Source: Trichococcus flocculiformis (GTDB taxonomy: Bacteria > Bacillota > Bacilli > Lactobacillales > Aerococcaceae). From it: a stretch of 55,192 nucleotides of DNA. Below the pieces are notes generated by a model, which searched no databases, was not told the origin of the DNA, and was given only the letters and a program-made list of their open reading frames with translations. The first letter of the stretch is position 1. The number at the start of each line of letters is the position of its first letter. This document shows positions 17,917-28,199 of this stretch, piece after piece. The position numbers and the translations under genes are program-made. The stretch lies in the NCBI RefSeq assembly GCF_900113645.1, contig NZ_FOQC01000013.1, positions 1 to 55,192 on the forward strand, given 5' to 3'.

Positions 17917-19986
17917 ATGGCACAAAATAATGAGAATAAATACAATGACGACTCCATCCAAGTGTTGGAAGGACTTGAAGCAGTCAGGAAACGGCCAGGT
18001 ATGTATATCGGTTCGACCGACGCACGTGGACTGCATCATTTAGTATATGAAATAGTCGACAATGCAGTTGACGAGGCTTTATCGGGGTTTGCCGATAAAA
18101 TCGATATCACGATCCACGAAGACCAAAGCATTAGTGTCAAAGATAATGGCCGCGGCATGCCGACTGGGTTACACGCTTCAGGTGTACCAACCATCCAAGT
18201 CATTTTCACAGTGTTGCATGCTGGTGGCAAATTCGGTCAAGGAGGCTACAAAACTTCAGGAGGCCTCCATGGTGTGGGTGCAAGTGTCGTCAATGCCCTG
18301 TCCGAGTGGTTGGAAGTGTCCGTCATCCGAGAGAGCACAGTCTATACGATGAAATTCAAGGATGGCGGGAAACCTGCCAGTAAATTGACTAAGGCAAAAA
18401 GTGCCGCAAAAGGTTCAGGCTCTTCGATTCACTTTTTGCCCGACAAGGAAGTTTTCGGAACAGCGCAGTTATCCTATGAGGTTTTGGCGGAGCGGTTCAG
18501 GGAATCAGCCTTTTTATTGAAAGGGTTGACCATCACGCTGAAAGATGAACGGACGGAACAAAGCGATACTTTTTACTTCGAAGAAGGAATCAAGGAATTC
18601 GTTGCTTACTTAAATGAAGAAAAAGATACACTGCATGATGTCGTGTATTTCAGTGGAGAAGCAGATGGGATTGAAATTGAATTTTCCTTCCAGTATAACG
18701 ATGGTTATTCGGAGACGATTTTGTCTTTCGTCAACAACGTCCGCACTAAGGATGGCGGCACCCACGAAACCGGTGCGAAGACAGCCATCACCAAAGCCTT
18801 CAACGAATACGCCCGGAAAATGAACCTGATCAAAGAGAAGGAGAAGAATCTCGAAGGCAGTGATGTCCGTGAAGGTCTTTCGGCAGTGTTGTCCTTGCGC
18901 GTTCCAGAGAATCTGCTGCAATTCGAAGGCCAAACGAAAGAAAAATTAGGCACACCACAAGCGCGGGCCGCCGTTGATGGCCTCATCAGCGAAAAATTGA
19001 GCATCTATCTGACCGAGAATGGCGAAACGGCCCAAATGCTTGCCAGGAAATCCCTCAAAGCCAGAGAGGCCAGAAATGCAGCGCGAAAAGCCCGTGAAGA
19101 GACGCGAAATGGCAAAAAACGCCAAAAAAACGAATCGCTGTTGTCCGGCAAGTTGACACCTGCGCAAAGCAAAAATCCGAAAAAGAACGAACTATACCTA
19201 GTCGAGGGTGATTCCGCCGGCGGATCCGCCAAACAAGGACGCGACCGCAAGTTCCAGGCGATTCTCCCGCTGCGTGGGAAAGTCATCAATACTGAACGCG
19301 CGAGCATGCAAGATATACTGAAGAACGAGGAAATCAACACGATCATCTACACAGTAGGCGCGGGCGTCGGGGCGGATTTTGATATCGAGGATTGCAATTA
19401 TGACAAAATTATCATTATGACGGATGCGGACACGGATGGTGCACACATTCAGATCCTGTTGCTGACTTTCTTCTATCGATACATGAAACCGCTGCTGGAA
19501 GCCGGGAAAATTTATCTGGCGCAACCGCCCCTCTATAAAATATCCAAGGGTTTCGGCAAAAACGAAAAAATAGAATACGCATGGACCGAAAAGGAGCTGC
19601 AGGAAAAGATCGACATCATCGGTAAGGGCTACATCTTGCAACGCTATAAAGGACTGGGAGAAATGAACGCGGATCAGCTATGGGATACTACAATGGACCC
19701 AGAAACCAGAACGTTGATCCGGGTTCTCATCGACGACAAGGCCCAAGCCGAGCGCCGTGTCACGACACTGATGGGGAACAAAGTCGAACCGCGAAGAAAA
19801 TGGATCGAGAAGCATGTCGAATTTTCGATGGCCGATGATAAGAGCATTTTGGAGCAAGATCTTGCACCGACTTCCGATAGCGGACAGACGCAGCTTCAAG
19901 ATAAAGTTAAAAAAGCGTCTTCTGGTCAACAGACCGCTCACGACATGGAGCAGATTTCGTTAGATTTTGAAAGTGGTGAACAATAG
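17917..19986 (+). CDS. parE: DNA topoisomerase IV subunit B
   Basis: A 689-residue type IIA ATPase subunit that with ParC decatenates sister chromosomes. The GHKL ATPase shows [11 protein letters not shown] and DNGRGMPTG; the Toprim domain shows [16 protein letters not shown] and [20 protein letters not shown] is the ParE form (GyrB normally reads PLRGKILNVE), and divergence from plsY also argues for ParE over GyrB. The start follows GAAGGAG. Its TAG stop shares one base with the GTG start of parC, so the two are translationally coupled. Confidence 0.94.
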   Translation: MAQNNENKYNDDSIQVLEGLEAVRKRPGMYIGSTDARGLHHLVYEIVDNAVDEALSGFADKIDITIHEDQSISVKDNGRGMPTGLHASGVPTIQVIFTVLHAGGKFGQGGYKTSGGLHGVGASVVNALSEWLEVSVIRESTVYTMKFKDGGKPASKLTKAKSAAKGSGSSIHFLPDKEVFGTAQLSYEVLAERFRESAFLLKGLTITLKDERTEQSDTFYFEEGIKEFVAYLNEEKDTLHDVVYFSGEADGIEIEFSFQYNDGYSETILSFVNNVRTKDGGTHETGAKTAITKAFNEYARKMNLIKEKEKNLEGSDVREGLSAVLSLRVPENLLQFEGQTKEKLGTPQARAAVDGLISEKLSIYLTENGETAQMLARKSLKAREARNAARKAREETRNGKKRQKNESLLSGKLTPAQSKNPKKNELYLVEGDSAGGSAKQGRDRKFQAILPLRGKVINTERASMQDILKNEEINTIIYTVGAGVGADFDIEDCNYDKIIIMTDADTDGAHIQILLLTFFYRYMKPLLEAGKIYLAQPPLYKISKGFGKNEKIEYAWTEKELQEKIDIIGKGYILQRYKGLGEMNADQLWDTTMDPETRTLIRVLIDDKAQAERRVTTLMGNKVEPRRKWIEKHVEFSMADDKSILEQDLAPTSDSGQTQLQDKVKKASSGQQTAHDMEQISLDFESGEQ

Positions 19987-22448
19987 TGGATAATCTGGAA
20001 ATTAAAGAGCTGATGCTTGAAAACGTAATGGGAGATCGTTTCGGACGCTATTCGAAGTACATCATCCAAGATCGGGCTTTGCCTGATATCCGCGATGGAC
20101 TGAAACCTGTCCAAAGACGGATTCTTTATGCGATGGATGTTGCCGGGAACACTTCGGAAAAAGGCTTCCGAAAATCAGCTAAAACTGTCGGGAATGTCAT
20201 CGGTAATTACCATCCCCATGGCGATTCCAGTGTCTATGAAGCGATGGTCCGTTTGAGTCAGGATTGGAAGATGCGAGAAGTATTGGTCGAAATGCACGGC
20301 AATAACGGAAGCATGGATGGCGATTCAGCTGCAGCGATGCGGTATACCGAAGCACGTCTTTCGAAAATTTCTGCAGAATTGCTACGCGATATCGATAAAG
20401 AAACAGTAGACTTTGTACTGAACTTCGACGATACCGATCAGGAACCTACCGTGTTGCCTGCCAGATACCCGAATCTCTTGGTGAACGGCGCTACCGGCAT
20501 TTCCGCAGGGTATGCAACCGATATCCCGCCGCATAATTTAGGTGAAGTCATCGATGCAACTTTGCACCTGATCGATCATCCTGATGCGGAGCTCAAAGCG
20601 CTTATGAAATATGTTAAAGGACCTGACTTCCCTACCGGAGCAATCATTCAGGGGTTGGAAGGCTTGCAGGATGCATACAGAACCGGAAAAGGTAAAGTTG
20701 TTGTCCGTTCGCGCACGTCCATAGAGAGCATTCGTGGCGGCAAACAGCAAATCGTCATTTCGGAGATTCCTTATGACGTCAATAAAGCGACGCTTGTGAA
20801 GAGGATGGATGAAATCCGCATTAACCGTAAAATCGAAGGAATCGCTGAAGTGCGGGATGAATCGGATCGCTCGGGACTCCAGATTGTCGTTGAACTGAAA
20901 AAAGAGGCAAATGCAGAGGGGATTCTCAATTATCTGCTCAAGAATACGGATCTGCAAGTGAACTATAATTTCAATATGGTCGCAATCGATGAACGTCGTC
21001 CGATGCAGGTCGGGTTGCACCAAATACTGAAAGCTTATATCCGTCATCAGAAAATCGTCATCACCCGCAGGACAAATTATAACCTGAAGAAGGCAGAGAC
21101 GCGCCTGCACATTGTGGATGCATTAATCAGAGTGATTTCGATCCTTGATGAAGTCATTCAATTGATCCGTGACAGCAAAGACAAAAAGGACTCGAAACAG
21201 AATCTGATGAGGCAATATGCTTTTTCGGAAGCGCAAGCGGAAGCTATCGTTTCGTTACAACTGTACCGGTTATCCAACACGGATATCACTGCCCTGCAAA
21301 ACGAAAAGTTGGAACTGAATGAGCAGATTGCGACGTACCATGAAATTCTGAAGCAAGAAAAAACATTGTACGCTGTGATGAAAAATGAGCTTGCCACGGT
21401 CAAAAAGCAATACGCTAACCCTCGCAGGACTACAATCCAGCATGAGATCGAGGAAATCAAAATCGATACGGAAGTGTTGGTGCCGATAGAAGAAGTCATT
21501 GTCGTAATCACTAAAGAAGGCTATTACAAGCGTACCAGCCTGCGTTCTTTTGGAGCGTCGACAATCGAAGAAATCGGCTTGCGCGAAGGAGATAAGCCGC
21601 TATTTGTCGGGAAAGCTTCGACCCTGGATGCCATCGTGATGTTCACCAACAAGGGGGACTATCTTCATTTCCCGGTACATGAGTTGCCGGAGTTGAAATG
21701 GAAAGATACGGGCCATCATATCTCGCAAAACATTCCCTTCGCTTCGGAGGAGAAAATCATCAGTGTGGAAATGATTCCGAATAACGGTGAACCAACCGGT
21801 ACCCTTCTTTTTGTATCAAAAGAAGGGTACATCAAACAGACACTGATGAGCGATTTCCGGACTTTCCGTGGTTACAGGAATAAAAAGGCAGTCGCCATGA
21901 AGATGAAGAGCGAGACAGATACGATCGTTTCAATCCAACGTCTGGAGGATAAGCAAAATTACGAGGTTCTGTTGGTGACGCACTTCGGATTTAGTTTGCG
22001 ATACGCCGTCAGCGAGGTGGGCATCATCGGAACGCGCGCCAGCGGAGTTAAGTCCATTAACCTGAAAGAAGGAGATTTTGTAGTAGGGGGAGCCGCATTT
22101 AAAGAAGGTGATGATGAGTTCCCGATTCTTGTGCTTACACAAAGAGGGAACATCAAAAAATTCAAATCCGGAGAAGTTCCGATTTTGGGTCGAGCAAAAC
22201 GAGGGTTGATGCTTCTGAAGGAGCTGAAGGCCAAGCCACACCGGATCATTTTTATGGATTGCAATCTGTCCATCCCTAATCATTATGCAATCCGAACGAG
22301 CAACGGCAAGACTATTATGGTGGAAAGCAAAGAAACGCCATTCAGTCCGAGATATTCCAACGGCAGCTTCGCAATCAACGAGAAGACCGATGGCGAAGTA
22401 TCGGATATCGAAAAAGAGTTTGATTTTTCACAAATTAGAATTTCCTAA
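19986..22448 (+). CDS. parC: DNA topoisomerase IV subunit A
   Basis: An 820-residue breakage-reunion subunit. The catalytic Tyr120 sits in [10 protein letters not shown]. The quinolone region reads [12 protein letters not shown] with Ser81 and Glu85, equivalent to S80 and E84 of S. aureus GrlA, so it has the sensitive-type residues. A coiled coil (about 430-480) and a beta-pinwheel C-terminal domain follow; no GyrA-box (QRRGGKG) is present, supporting ParC. The start codon is GTG overlapping the parE stop. A strong terminator at 22472-22507 ends the operon. Confidence 0.94.
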   Translation: MDNLEIKELMLENVMGDRFGRYSKYIIQDRALPDIRDGLKPVQRRILYAMDVAGNTSEKGFRKSAKTVGNVIGNYHPHGDSSVYEAMVRLSQDWKMREVLVEMHGNNGSMDGDSAAAMRYTEARLSKISAELLRDIDKETVDFVLNFDDTDQEPTVLPARYPNLLVNGATGISAGYATDIPPHNLGEVIDATLHLIDHPDAELKALMKYVKGPDFPTGAIIQGLEGLQDAYRTGKGKVVVRSRTSIESIRGGKQQIVISEIPYDVNKATLVKRMDEIRINRKIEGIAEVRDESDRSGLQIVVELKKEANAEGILNYLLKNTDLQVNYNFNMVAIDERRPMQVGLHQILKAYIRHQKIVITRRTNYNLKKAETRLHIVDALIRVISILDEVIQLIRDSKDKKDSKQNLMRQYAFSEAQAEAIVSLQLYRLSNTDITALQNEKLELNEQIATYHEILKQEKTLYAVMKNELATVKKQYANPRRTTIQHEIEEIKIDTEVLVPIEEVIVVITKEGYYKRTSLRSFGASTIEEIGLREGDKPLFVGKASTLDAIVMFTNKGDYLHFPVHELPELKWKDTGHHISQNIPFASEEKIISVEMIPNNGEPTGTLLFVSKEGYIKQTLMSDFRTFRGYRNKKAVAMKMKSETDTIVSIQRLEDKQNYEVLLVTHFGFSLRYAVSEVGIIGTRASGVKSINLKEGDFVVGGAAFKEGDDEFPILVLTQRGNIKKFKSGEVPILGRAKRGLMLLKELKAKPHRIIFMDCNLSIPNHYAIRTSNGKTIMVESKETPFSPRYSNGSFAINEKTDGEVSDIEKEFDFSQIRIS

Positions 22449-22471
22449 TTTTCTGTTATAAACAAAATATC

Positions 22472-22510
22472 AAAACGGAAACTGTGTAATAGTACAGTTT
22501 CCGTTTTTTT
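22472..22510 (+). terminator. Terminator after parC
   Basis: AAAACGGAAACTGT (22472-22485) pairs perfectly with ACAGTTTCCGTTTT (22494-22507) and runs into more T residues. Confidence 0.9.
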
Positions 22511-22658
22511 ATGAAACAGATTTTTGGTCAAAATAAAGGTTTCACTAACTAATCAGAAGCTTTAATCGTAAAAATTCTTTTGGAAATCCCTACATAACAA
22601 GGTTTAAAAAGATTTATTTCAAATAATACAAAAAGTTCGGAAAAAAGATTGATAGTTG

Positions 22659-22686
22659 TTGCACTTTTATCTGTACGTGTTATAAT
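22659..22686 (+). promoter_or_regulatory. pflB promoter
   Basis: TTGCAC (22659-22664), 16-base spacer, and a perfect TATAAT (22681-22686) with TGT in front (extended -10). It lies 63 bases before the pflB start. The 170 bases between the parC terminator and this promoter are AT-rich with no gene seen. Confidence 0.75.
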
Positions 22687-22690
22687 GTTC

Positions 22691-22723
22691 GTGTAGAAAC
22701 CTGTTACACATATCACAATGTGA
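22691..22723 (+). promoter_or_regulatory. Two adjacent dyads in the pflB leader
   Basis: GTGTA (22691-22695) is mirrored by TACAC (22705-22709), and TCACA-A-TGTGA occupies 22713-22723. They sit between the -10 and the ribosome binding site AGGAGG, where a redox or carbon regulator could act. They do not match the Rex consensus in the normal orientation, so no factor is assigned. Confidence 0.3.
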
Positions 22724-22748
22724 GGGCACTTTATAGGAGGAACATATA

Positions 22749-24977
22749 ATGGAACAGTGGCAAGGTTTTAAAGGTAAAACTTGGAAAGAAGAAGTCGACG
22801 TAAGAGACTTCATCATCAACAACTTCTCTGAATATACAGGCGACGAAAGTTTCTTGGCTGGCCCTACTGAAACCACTACTCAATTATGGGATCAAGTAAT
22901 GGATCTTACAAAACAAGAAAGAGAAGCTGGCGGCGTATTGGATATGGATACAAAAGTTGTCTCTTCCATCACATCACATGCAGCGGGTTACTTGAATAAA
23001 GAAAAAGAGCAAATTGTTGGTTTCCAGACTGAAAAACCACTTAAACGCAGCTTGATGCCTTTCGGCGGTATCCGTATGAGCGAACAGGCTTGTGAAGAAG
23101 CTGGCTACAAAGTTGATCCAGAAGTTTCAATGATTTTCCGTGATTACAGAAAAACACATAACCAAGGCGTATTTGACGCGTACACTCCAGAAATGCGCGC
23201 AGCAAGAACAACCGGCGTCATCACAGGCTTGCCGGATGCTTATGGCCGCGGACGCATCATCGGCGATTACCGTCGTGTTGCTTTGTATGGCGTGGACTAC
23301 CTGATGCAAGACAAACTGAAAGAATTCGCTAAGATCGGCGACGGCACAATGACTGAAGAAATCATCCGTTTGAGAGAAGAATTCAGCGAACAATACCGCG
23401 CTTTGAAAGAATTGAAAGAATTGGGAAACATCTATGGATTCGATATTTCCAAACCAGCCACAAACGCTAAAGAAGCTTTCCAATGGTTATACTTCGGCTA
23501 CTTGGCAGCTGTTAAACAACAAAACGGTGCTGCAATGTCATTAGGCCGTACTTCCACTTTCTTGGATATCTATATCCAACGCGATTTGGAAAACGGAACA
23601 TTGACTGAAGAAGAAGCACAAGAAATCGTTGACCACTTCGTAATGAAATTACGTATGATCAAATTTGCACGTACGCCAGAATATCAAGAATTGTACTCAG
23701 GGGATCCTCAATGGGTTACTGAAGCAATCGCAGGTATGGCACATGACGGACGCTCAATGGTTACAAAATCAAGCTTCCGTTTCTTGAACACATTGACTAA
23801 CTTGGGAGCTGCTCCAGAACCTAACTTGACAGTCCTTTGGTCAACTAAATTGCCTGAAGGATTCAAGAAATACTGTGCTAAAATGTCTATCGAAACAAGC
23901 GCAATCCAATACGAAAATGATGACATCATGAGCCTTGAATGGGGCGACGACTACGGCATCGCATGCTGCGTTTCCGCGATGAGAATCGGGAAACAAATGC
24001 AATTCTTCGGAGCGCGTGCTAACTTGGCCAAAACATTGCTTTACGCTATCAACGGTGGGGTTGACGAAACGAAGAAAAAACAAGTCGGACCTAAATTGCA
24101 ACCAATCACTTCAGAGTACCTTGATTACGATGAAGTTGCCGAGAAATTCGATGTTATGATGGACTGGATCGTAGCTTTGTATGTGAATACATTGAACGTT
24201 ATCCACTATATGCACGATAAATATTCTTACGAATCATTAGAAATGGCGTTACATGATACACACGTTGTCCGCACATTGGCGACTGGTGTCGCTGGTTTCT
24301 CAGTGACGATCGATTCACTTTCAGCTATTAAATACGCGAAAGTTAAACCTATCCGCGACGAAAATGGCATTGCGATTGACTTCGAAATCGAAGGCGACTT
24401 CCCTAAATACGGTAACAATGATGATCGCGCTGACCAAATCGGTATCGACTTGTTGAAACAATACATGGGCAAAGTTAAGAAACATCAAACATACCGCAAC
24501 TCAATCCCGACAACTTCTATCCTTACGATCACTTCAAACGTGGTATATGGTAAGAAAACTGGTAGCACGCCAGACGGACGTAAAGCCGGCGAACCATTCG
24601 CACCTGGTGCTAACCCAATGCACGGAAGAGATACACACGGCGCTTTGGCAAGCTTGTCTTCAGTTGCTAAGATCCCTTACAAATATTCATTGGACGGTAT
24701 CTCCAATACATTCTCGATCATCCCTAAAGCATTGGGACGCGAAGAGGAAGTACAAAAAGACAACCTTGCAACAATGTTGGATGGATACATCGCTAAAGGT
24801 GGCCATCACTTGAACGTCAACGTATTCAACCGTGAAACATTGCTTGATGCAATGGATCATCCTGAAAACTATCCGCAATTGACGATCCGCGTTTCCGGAT
24901 ACGCTGTTAACTTCATCAAGTTGACTCGTGAACAACAAATGGACGTAATCAACCGTACAATGCACGAAATGATGTAA
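22749..24977 (+). CDS. pflB: Formate C-acetyltransferase (pyruvate formate-lyase)
   Basis: A 742-residue glycyl-radical enzyme that converts pyruvate and CoA to acetyl-CoA and formate in anaerobic fermentation. The radical is stored on Gly717 ([10 protein letters not shown]), and the active-site pair Cys406-Cys407 lies in IACCVSAM. Length and both motifs match the E. coli type. The start follows TAGGAGG. Codon choice is much more uniform than in neighbours (repeated TTG, GAA, AAA, CGT/CGC), as in very highly expressed genes. Two terminators separate it from pflA, its activase, so pflA probably has lower, separate expression. Confidence 0.97.
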   Translation: MEQWQGFKGKTWKEEVDVRDFIINNFSEYTGDESFLAGPTETTTQLWDQVMDLTKQEREAGGVLDMDTKVVSSITSHAAGYLNKEKEQIVGFQTEKPLKRSLMPFGGIRMSEQACEEAGYKVDPEVSMIFRDYRKTHNQGVFDAYTPEMRAARTTGVITGLPDAYGRGRIIGDYRRVALYGVDYLMQDKLKEFAKIGDGTMTEEIIRLREEFSEQYRALKELKELGNIYGFDISKPATNAKEAFQWLYFGYLAAVKQQNGAAMSLGRTSTFLDIYIQRDLENGTLTEEEAQEIVDHFVMKLRMIKFARTPEYQELYSGDPQWVTEAIAGMAHDGRSMVTKSSFRFLNTLTNLGAAPEPNLTVLWSTKLPEGFKKYCAKMSIETSAIQYENDDIMSLEWGDDYGIACCVSAMRIGKQMQFFGARANLAKTLLYAINGGVDETKKKQVGPKLQPITSEYLDYDEVAEKFDVMMDWIVALYVNTLNVIHYMHDKYSYESLEMALHDTHVVRTLATGVAGFSVTIDSLSAIKYAKVKPIRDENGIAIDFEIEGDFPKYGNNDDRADQIGIDLLKQYMGKVKKHQTYRNSIPTTSILTITSNVVYGKKTGSTPDGRKAGEPFAPGANPMHGRDTHGALASLSSVAKIPYKYSLDGISNTFSIIPKALGREEEVQKDNLATMLDGYIAKGGHHLNVNVFNRETLLDAMDHPENYPQLTIRVSGYAVNFIKLTREQQMDVINRTMHEMM

Positions 24978-25011
24978 TTTGTTTCACCCTGCGTATTAAT
25001 CGTATAAAATT

Positions 25012-25042
25012 AAACGGATGGATCATTTGATTCATCCGTTTT
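25012..25042 (+). terminator. First terminator after pflB
   Basis: AAACGGATG (25012-25020) pairs with CATCCGTTT (25033-25041) and ends in T residues. Confidence 0.75.
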
Positions 25043-25078
25043 CTATCAAAGGGAGCGAAAAATCGCTCTTTTTGATAG
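25043..25078 (+). repeat. Second hairpin after pflB
   Basis: The arms 25043-25058 and 25063-25078 (CTATCAAAGGGAGCGA against TCGCTCTTTTTGATAG) form a nearly perfect 16-base stem with an AAAA loop. It follows the first terminator directly and could back it up or protect the 3' end of the abundant pflB mRNA. Confidence 0.65.
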
Positions 25079-25139
25079 GAAATATTCCTTATAAAAGATA
25101 CAATGAGGTTAAGAAATAAATGATAGAGGAGTTTTCGAA

Positions 25140-25901
25140 ATGACTGAACCTTTAAGAGGATTTGTGCATTCAACAGAAAGTTTCGGTTCCGTTGATGGAC
25201 CCGGAATCCGTTTTATTATATTTATGCAAGGCTGCCGCATGCGTTGCCAATTCTGCCACAACCCGGACACATGGAACATCGGTGGCGGCAATGAAATGAC
25301 AAGTGATGAGTTGCTCGATATGGCTCTGCAATACAAGCCATTCTGGGGGCAAAAAGGCGGCATTACCGTCAGCGGAGGCGAACCGTTGCTGCAGATCGAC
25401 TTCTTGATTGAATTATTCACGAAAGCCAAAGCGCAAGGTGTACATACAACACTGGATACTTGTGGCTTGCCGTTCACTTATGATGAACCATTCTTCAGCC
25501 AATTCAATAAATTATTGGCTGTGACGGATTTGATTCTGCTGGACATCAAACACATCGATAGTCAGAAACACAAAGAACTGACAATGTGGCCGAATGAAAG
25601 CATTATCGAACTGGCAAAATATTTGTCGGAAATCAACAAACCGATTTGGGTCCGTCATGTTCTGATTCCGGAACGTACCGATTACGATGAATTCTTGATC
25701 CGTTTGGATGCTTTTCTGAAAACATTGAAAAACATCGTCAAAGTAGAGGTTCTGCCTTACCATAAAATGGGCGTCTATAAGTGGCAAACATTGGGCATCC
25801 CTTATCAGTTGGAGGGAATCGATCCGCCAACCGCAGAACGAGTCGAGAATGCAAGAAAACTGTTGCATACGGAAGATTACAAAGGTTATTTGGATCTGTA
25901 A
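25140..25901 (+). CDS. pflA: Pyruvate formate-lyase activating enzyme
   Basis: A 253-residue radical-SAM enzyme that places the glycyl radical on PflB. The iron-sulfur cluster motif CxxxCxxC is Cys32, Cys36, Cys39 (GCRMRCQFCHN), followed by the SAM-binding TVSGGEPLLQ. Length agrees with E. coli PflA (246). The start follows AGAGGAG. It lies directly downstream of pflB but behind two hairpins, fitting low, partly independent expression. A 12-base-stem terminator follows at 25921. Confidence 0.96.
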   Translation: MTEPLRGFVHSTESFGSVDGPGIRFIIFMQGCRMRCQFCHNPDTWNIGGGNEMTSDELLDMALQYKPFWGQKGGITVSGGEPLLQIDFLIELFTKAKAQGVHTTLDTCGLPFTYDEPFFSQFNKLLAVTDLILLDIKHIDSQKHKELTMWPNESIIELAKYLSEINKPIWVRHVLIPERTDYDEFLIRLDAFLKTLKNIVKVEVLPYHKMGVYKWQTLGIPYQLEGIDPPTAERVENARKLLHTEDYKGYLDL

Positions 25902-25920
25902 AATAATACTATTTTTTCAA

Positions 25921-25962
25921 GGGAGAAAAGAGAATTGCCATTGCTCTTTTCTTCCTTTTTTA
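25921..25962 (+). terminator. Terminator after pflA
   Basis: GGGAGAAAAGAG (25921-25932) pairs with CTCTTTTCTTCC (25944-25955, one G-T pair), then seven T residues. Confidence 0.85.
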
Positions 25963-26001
25963 TTATGATAAATTAAGATAATGGAAGAGAGAGTGAATTA
26001 A

Positions 26002-26931
26002 ATGAACAAACTATTAGTTTTTGGACACCAGAATCCGGATACGGATGCGATTACATCCGCTATCGCATACGCCTACTATCTGAATCACAATGGAACCGAG
26101 GCAGAAGCTGTGGCTCTAGGTCTGCCAAGCGAAGAAACAATCTATGCGCTGAATCAATTCAAGATAGACGCCCCACGTGTCATCGAGACTGCTACAAACG
26201 AAACGGATACGGTCGCTTTGGTCGATCATAACGAAGCGCAGCAAAGCGTCAGTGACATCAAGGATGTTGAAGTCTATGCCGTAGTGGATCACCACCGCAT
26301 CGCGAACTTCGAAACAGCCAACCCGTTGTATTACCGTGCAGAGCCTGTCGGTTGCACAAATACAATCCTGTATAAAATGTTCCAGGAAAAGAATATCGCG
26401 ATCCCAGCCGATATCGCTGGCTTGATGCTTTCTGCCATCATTTCCGATACGCTATTGTTCAAATCTCCGACTTGCACGCCGGAAGATGAAGCAGCGGCAT
26501 CAGCCTTGACTGAAATCGCCGGTGTCTCTTTGCAGGAATATGGCTTGGCGATGCTGAAAGCCGGAACGAATTTGGACGACAAGTCGATCGCAGAATTGTT
26601 AACTTTGGACGCAAAATCATTCCCGATGGGCGCTAAAAACGTGCGCATCGCACAGGTTAACACGGTCGACGTCCAAGATGTGCTGAACCGAAAAGATGAG
26701 TTGGTCGCTGCCATGGAAACAGAAAACGCTGTTCAAGGTTACGACGTCTTCTTGTTGGTGGTGACAAACATCATCGACAGCGATTCGGCCTTATTGGCTG
26801 TAGGCTCGCATTTGGACACAGTCGCGTCAGCATTCGGTGTCTCATTGATCGATAACGTTGCGCTGCTTCCAGGCGTTGTTTCGCGCAAAAAACAAGTAGT
26901 GCCACCATTAACGGAAGCATTCTCAAAATAA
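26002..26931 (+). CDS. ppaC: Manganese-dependent inorganic pyrophosphatase (family II)
   Basis: A 309-residue DHH-family pyrophosphatase that hydrolyses pyrophosphate in the cytoplasm. Metal ligands are visible: His9, Asp13 and Asp15 (GHQNPDTDA), the Asp in LVDHNE, and His97-His98 in VVDHHRI. The C-terminal DHHA2 domain ends with the substrate-binding SRKKQVVPPL block. The start follows AGAGAGTG. It stands alone between two terminators. Confidence 0.96.
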   Translation: MNKLLVFGHQNPDTDAITSAIAYAYYLNHNGTEAEAVALGLPSEETIYALNQFKIDAPRVIETATNETDTVALVDHNEAQQSVSDIKDVEVYAVVDHHRIANFETANPLYYRAEPVGCTNTILYKMFQEKNIAIPADIAGLMLSAIISDTLLFKSPTCTPEDEAAASALTEIAGVSLQEYGLAMLKAGTNLDDKSIAELLTLDAKSFPMGAKNVRIAQVNTVDVQDVLNRKDELVAAMETENAVQGYDVFLLVVTNIIDSDSALLAVGSHLDTVASAFGVSLIDNVALLPGVVSRKKQVVPPLTEAFSK

Positions 26932-26944
26932 TCACTGCAAAAGG

Positions 26945-26989
26945 GCGGAGTTGCAACTCAGATAATCTGATATGCAACTTCGCTTTTTT
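26945..26989 (+). terminator. Terminator after ppaC
   Basis: GCGGAGTTGCA (26945-26955) pairs with TGCAACTTCGC (26973-26983) with a G-T pair. An inner CAGAT-A-ATCTG extends the stem, and six T residues follow. Confidence 0.85.
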
Positions 26990-27053
26990 AAACATATAGG
27001 AATTTATAAATTTTTTTCAACTCAGAAGTGCATCACCGTACGTGTTTCACAAG

Positions 27054-27081
27054 TTTGAAAAATGTTTCATGCATGTAAAAT
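27054..27081 (+). promoter_or_regulatory. Promoter candidate ahead of the structured leader
   Basis: TTTGAA (27054-27059), 16-base spacer, TAAAAT (27076-27081). Transcription would begin near 27088, at the base of the hairpin that starts at 27089. Confidence 0.4.
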
Positions 27082-27088
27082 GATGTCC

Positions 27089-27202
27089 AGCTTCACGGGT
27101 TAGCCCTTCGGAAATTAGATAAATCTGTCCTATTGCGCTCTTCGATGCTCATTCGGACAGATTTCCTAAATTTCTTTCAGGGCTGAACGAACCCGTTCAG
27201 CT
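27089..27202 (+). ncRNA. Large bulged hairpin in the leader of the phosphoesterase gene
   Basis: Four helices stack in order. AGCT 27089-27092 pairs with 27199-27202. ACGGGTT 27095-27101 pairs with AACCCGT 27190-27196. AGCCCT 27102-27107 pairs with AGGGCT 27179-27184. AAATCTGTCC 27121-27130 pairs with GGACAGATTT 27155-27164, with a further partly paired AAATTAG/CTAAATTT segment between. The apical loop is 27131-27154. T-rich sequence follows. It could be a cis-regulatory leader, a terminator or attenuator, or a miniature mobile repeat; no known riboswitch consensus was recognised. Confidence 0.5.
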
Positions 27203-27230
27203 TTTCTTGTTAAAAAAGGGGGTTGAGGAC

Positions 27231-28055
27231 GTGAAAATTGGCGTATTGTCGGATTTGCATATCGATTCGAACGCAAAAAGGCTGGCGCCGGGTCAAACCT
27301 ATGATCATCTCTTGGCGGAATTGCTCTATAATCAAGAAATCGACCTGCTTTTGTTGGCTGGTGATGTGTCTTCCGATTACCATGATACCTTCGCTTTCCT
27401 CGATCGTATGCGTGATCACAACGTTTCGAAAATCCAATTCGTGCCCGGAAACCATGATTTCTGGTCCATCCGCAATCACGAAGAGAATACGGACCGCATC
27501 TATCAGTTGTTCAAGCAGCGGGATGAGAATCCTGTCGGAAATCCGTTTCTTATCGGGGATGAATGGGCAGTAGTGGGGAACCCAGGCTGGTATGATTATG
27601 GCTTCGCCAGTGATAGCTATACGATAGAAGAATTTTCAAGAAAAAAACTAAAAGTCGGCGGATGGAATGACCGCCGTTATGTGCATTGGGAAAAAGATGA
27701 TCGTACTGTTGCTGCAGAGATGCTGGCTGAACTGGAAAATGACCTGAAAAGAGTCAGCAACCGGAAAATAATCATGCAGACACATGTTGTAACACATCCG
27801 CAGTTTGTTATCCCGCTTCCGCATAAGGTCTATGATTACTACAACGCTTTCCTGGGCAGCAAAAGCTATATGCAAGTCTATGATCGCTATCCGATTGCTT
27901 ACAGTGTCATGGGCCATGTCCATTTCCGTAAAATGTTCCACGAGAACGATACTACCTTCTATTGCGCCTGTCTCGGCAGTTCGCGACACTGGTACACGGA
28001 AGATCCTTATATCGAAATGGCTTATACTATGGAGGAAATCGTCGTTGACTTGTAG
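27231..28055 (+). CDS. Metallophosphoesterase (calcineurin-like)
   Basis: A 274-residue protein with the full two-metal phosphoesterase signature: SDLHID (residues 7-12), LLAGDVSSD, PGNHDF, THVVTHP and MGHVHF. Family members hydrolyse phosphate esters, often nucleotides; the substrate is unknown here. GTG 27231 is chosen because AAGGGGG lies eight bases upstream. An in-frame TTG at 27207 would start in the T-rich tail of the leader hairpin. The 150-base leader with a large RNA hairpin is unusual for this kind of gene. corA follows on the same strand after 144 bases. Confidence 0.88.
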   Translation: MKIGVLSDLHIDSNAKRLAPGQTYDHLLAELLYNQEIDLLLLAGDVSSDYHDTFAFLDRMRDHNVSKIQFVPGNHDFWSIRNHEENTDRIYQLFKQRDENPVGNPFLIGDEWAVVGNPGWYDYGFASDSYTIEEFSRKKLKVGGWNDRRYVHWEKDDRTVAAEMLAELENDLKRVSNRKIIMQTHVVTHPQFVIPLPHKVYDYYNAFLGSKSYMQVYDRYPIAYSVMGHVHFRKMFHENDTTFYCACLGSSRHWYTEDPYIEMAYTMEEIVVDL

Positions 28056-28199
28056 TTTTCCGCTCTTTCTCGGTGGGCATTTTTTCTGACCGACTAAGAC
28101 CGTCTCGAAAGGGTTATTGCTTTCATTTTGATCAAAATACGTTATGCTATTCCTATAGAATACAACACTTAGATTATAGTGGGTAAGAGGTGGTTTTCA

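Noticed and set aside
17917-22448. gyrB-gyrA instead of parE-parC
   Set aside because: [10 protein letters not shown], no GyrA-box, the divergent plsY neighbour and the one-base overlap all favour topoisomerase IV.
22713-22723. Rex operator at pflB
   Set aside because: The half-sites are TCACA then TGTGA, opposite in order to the Rex consensus TTGTGA-N6-TCACAA, and too close together.
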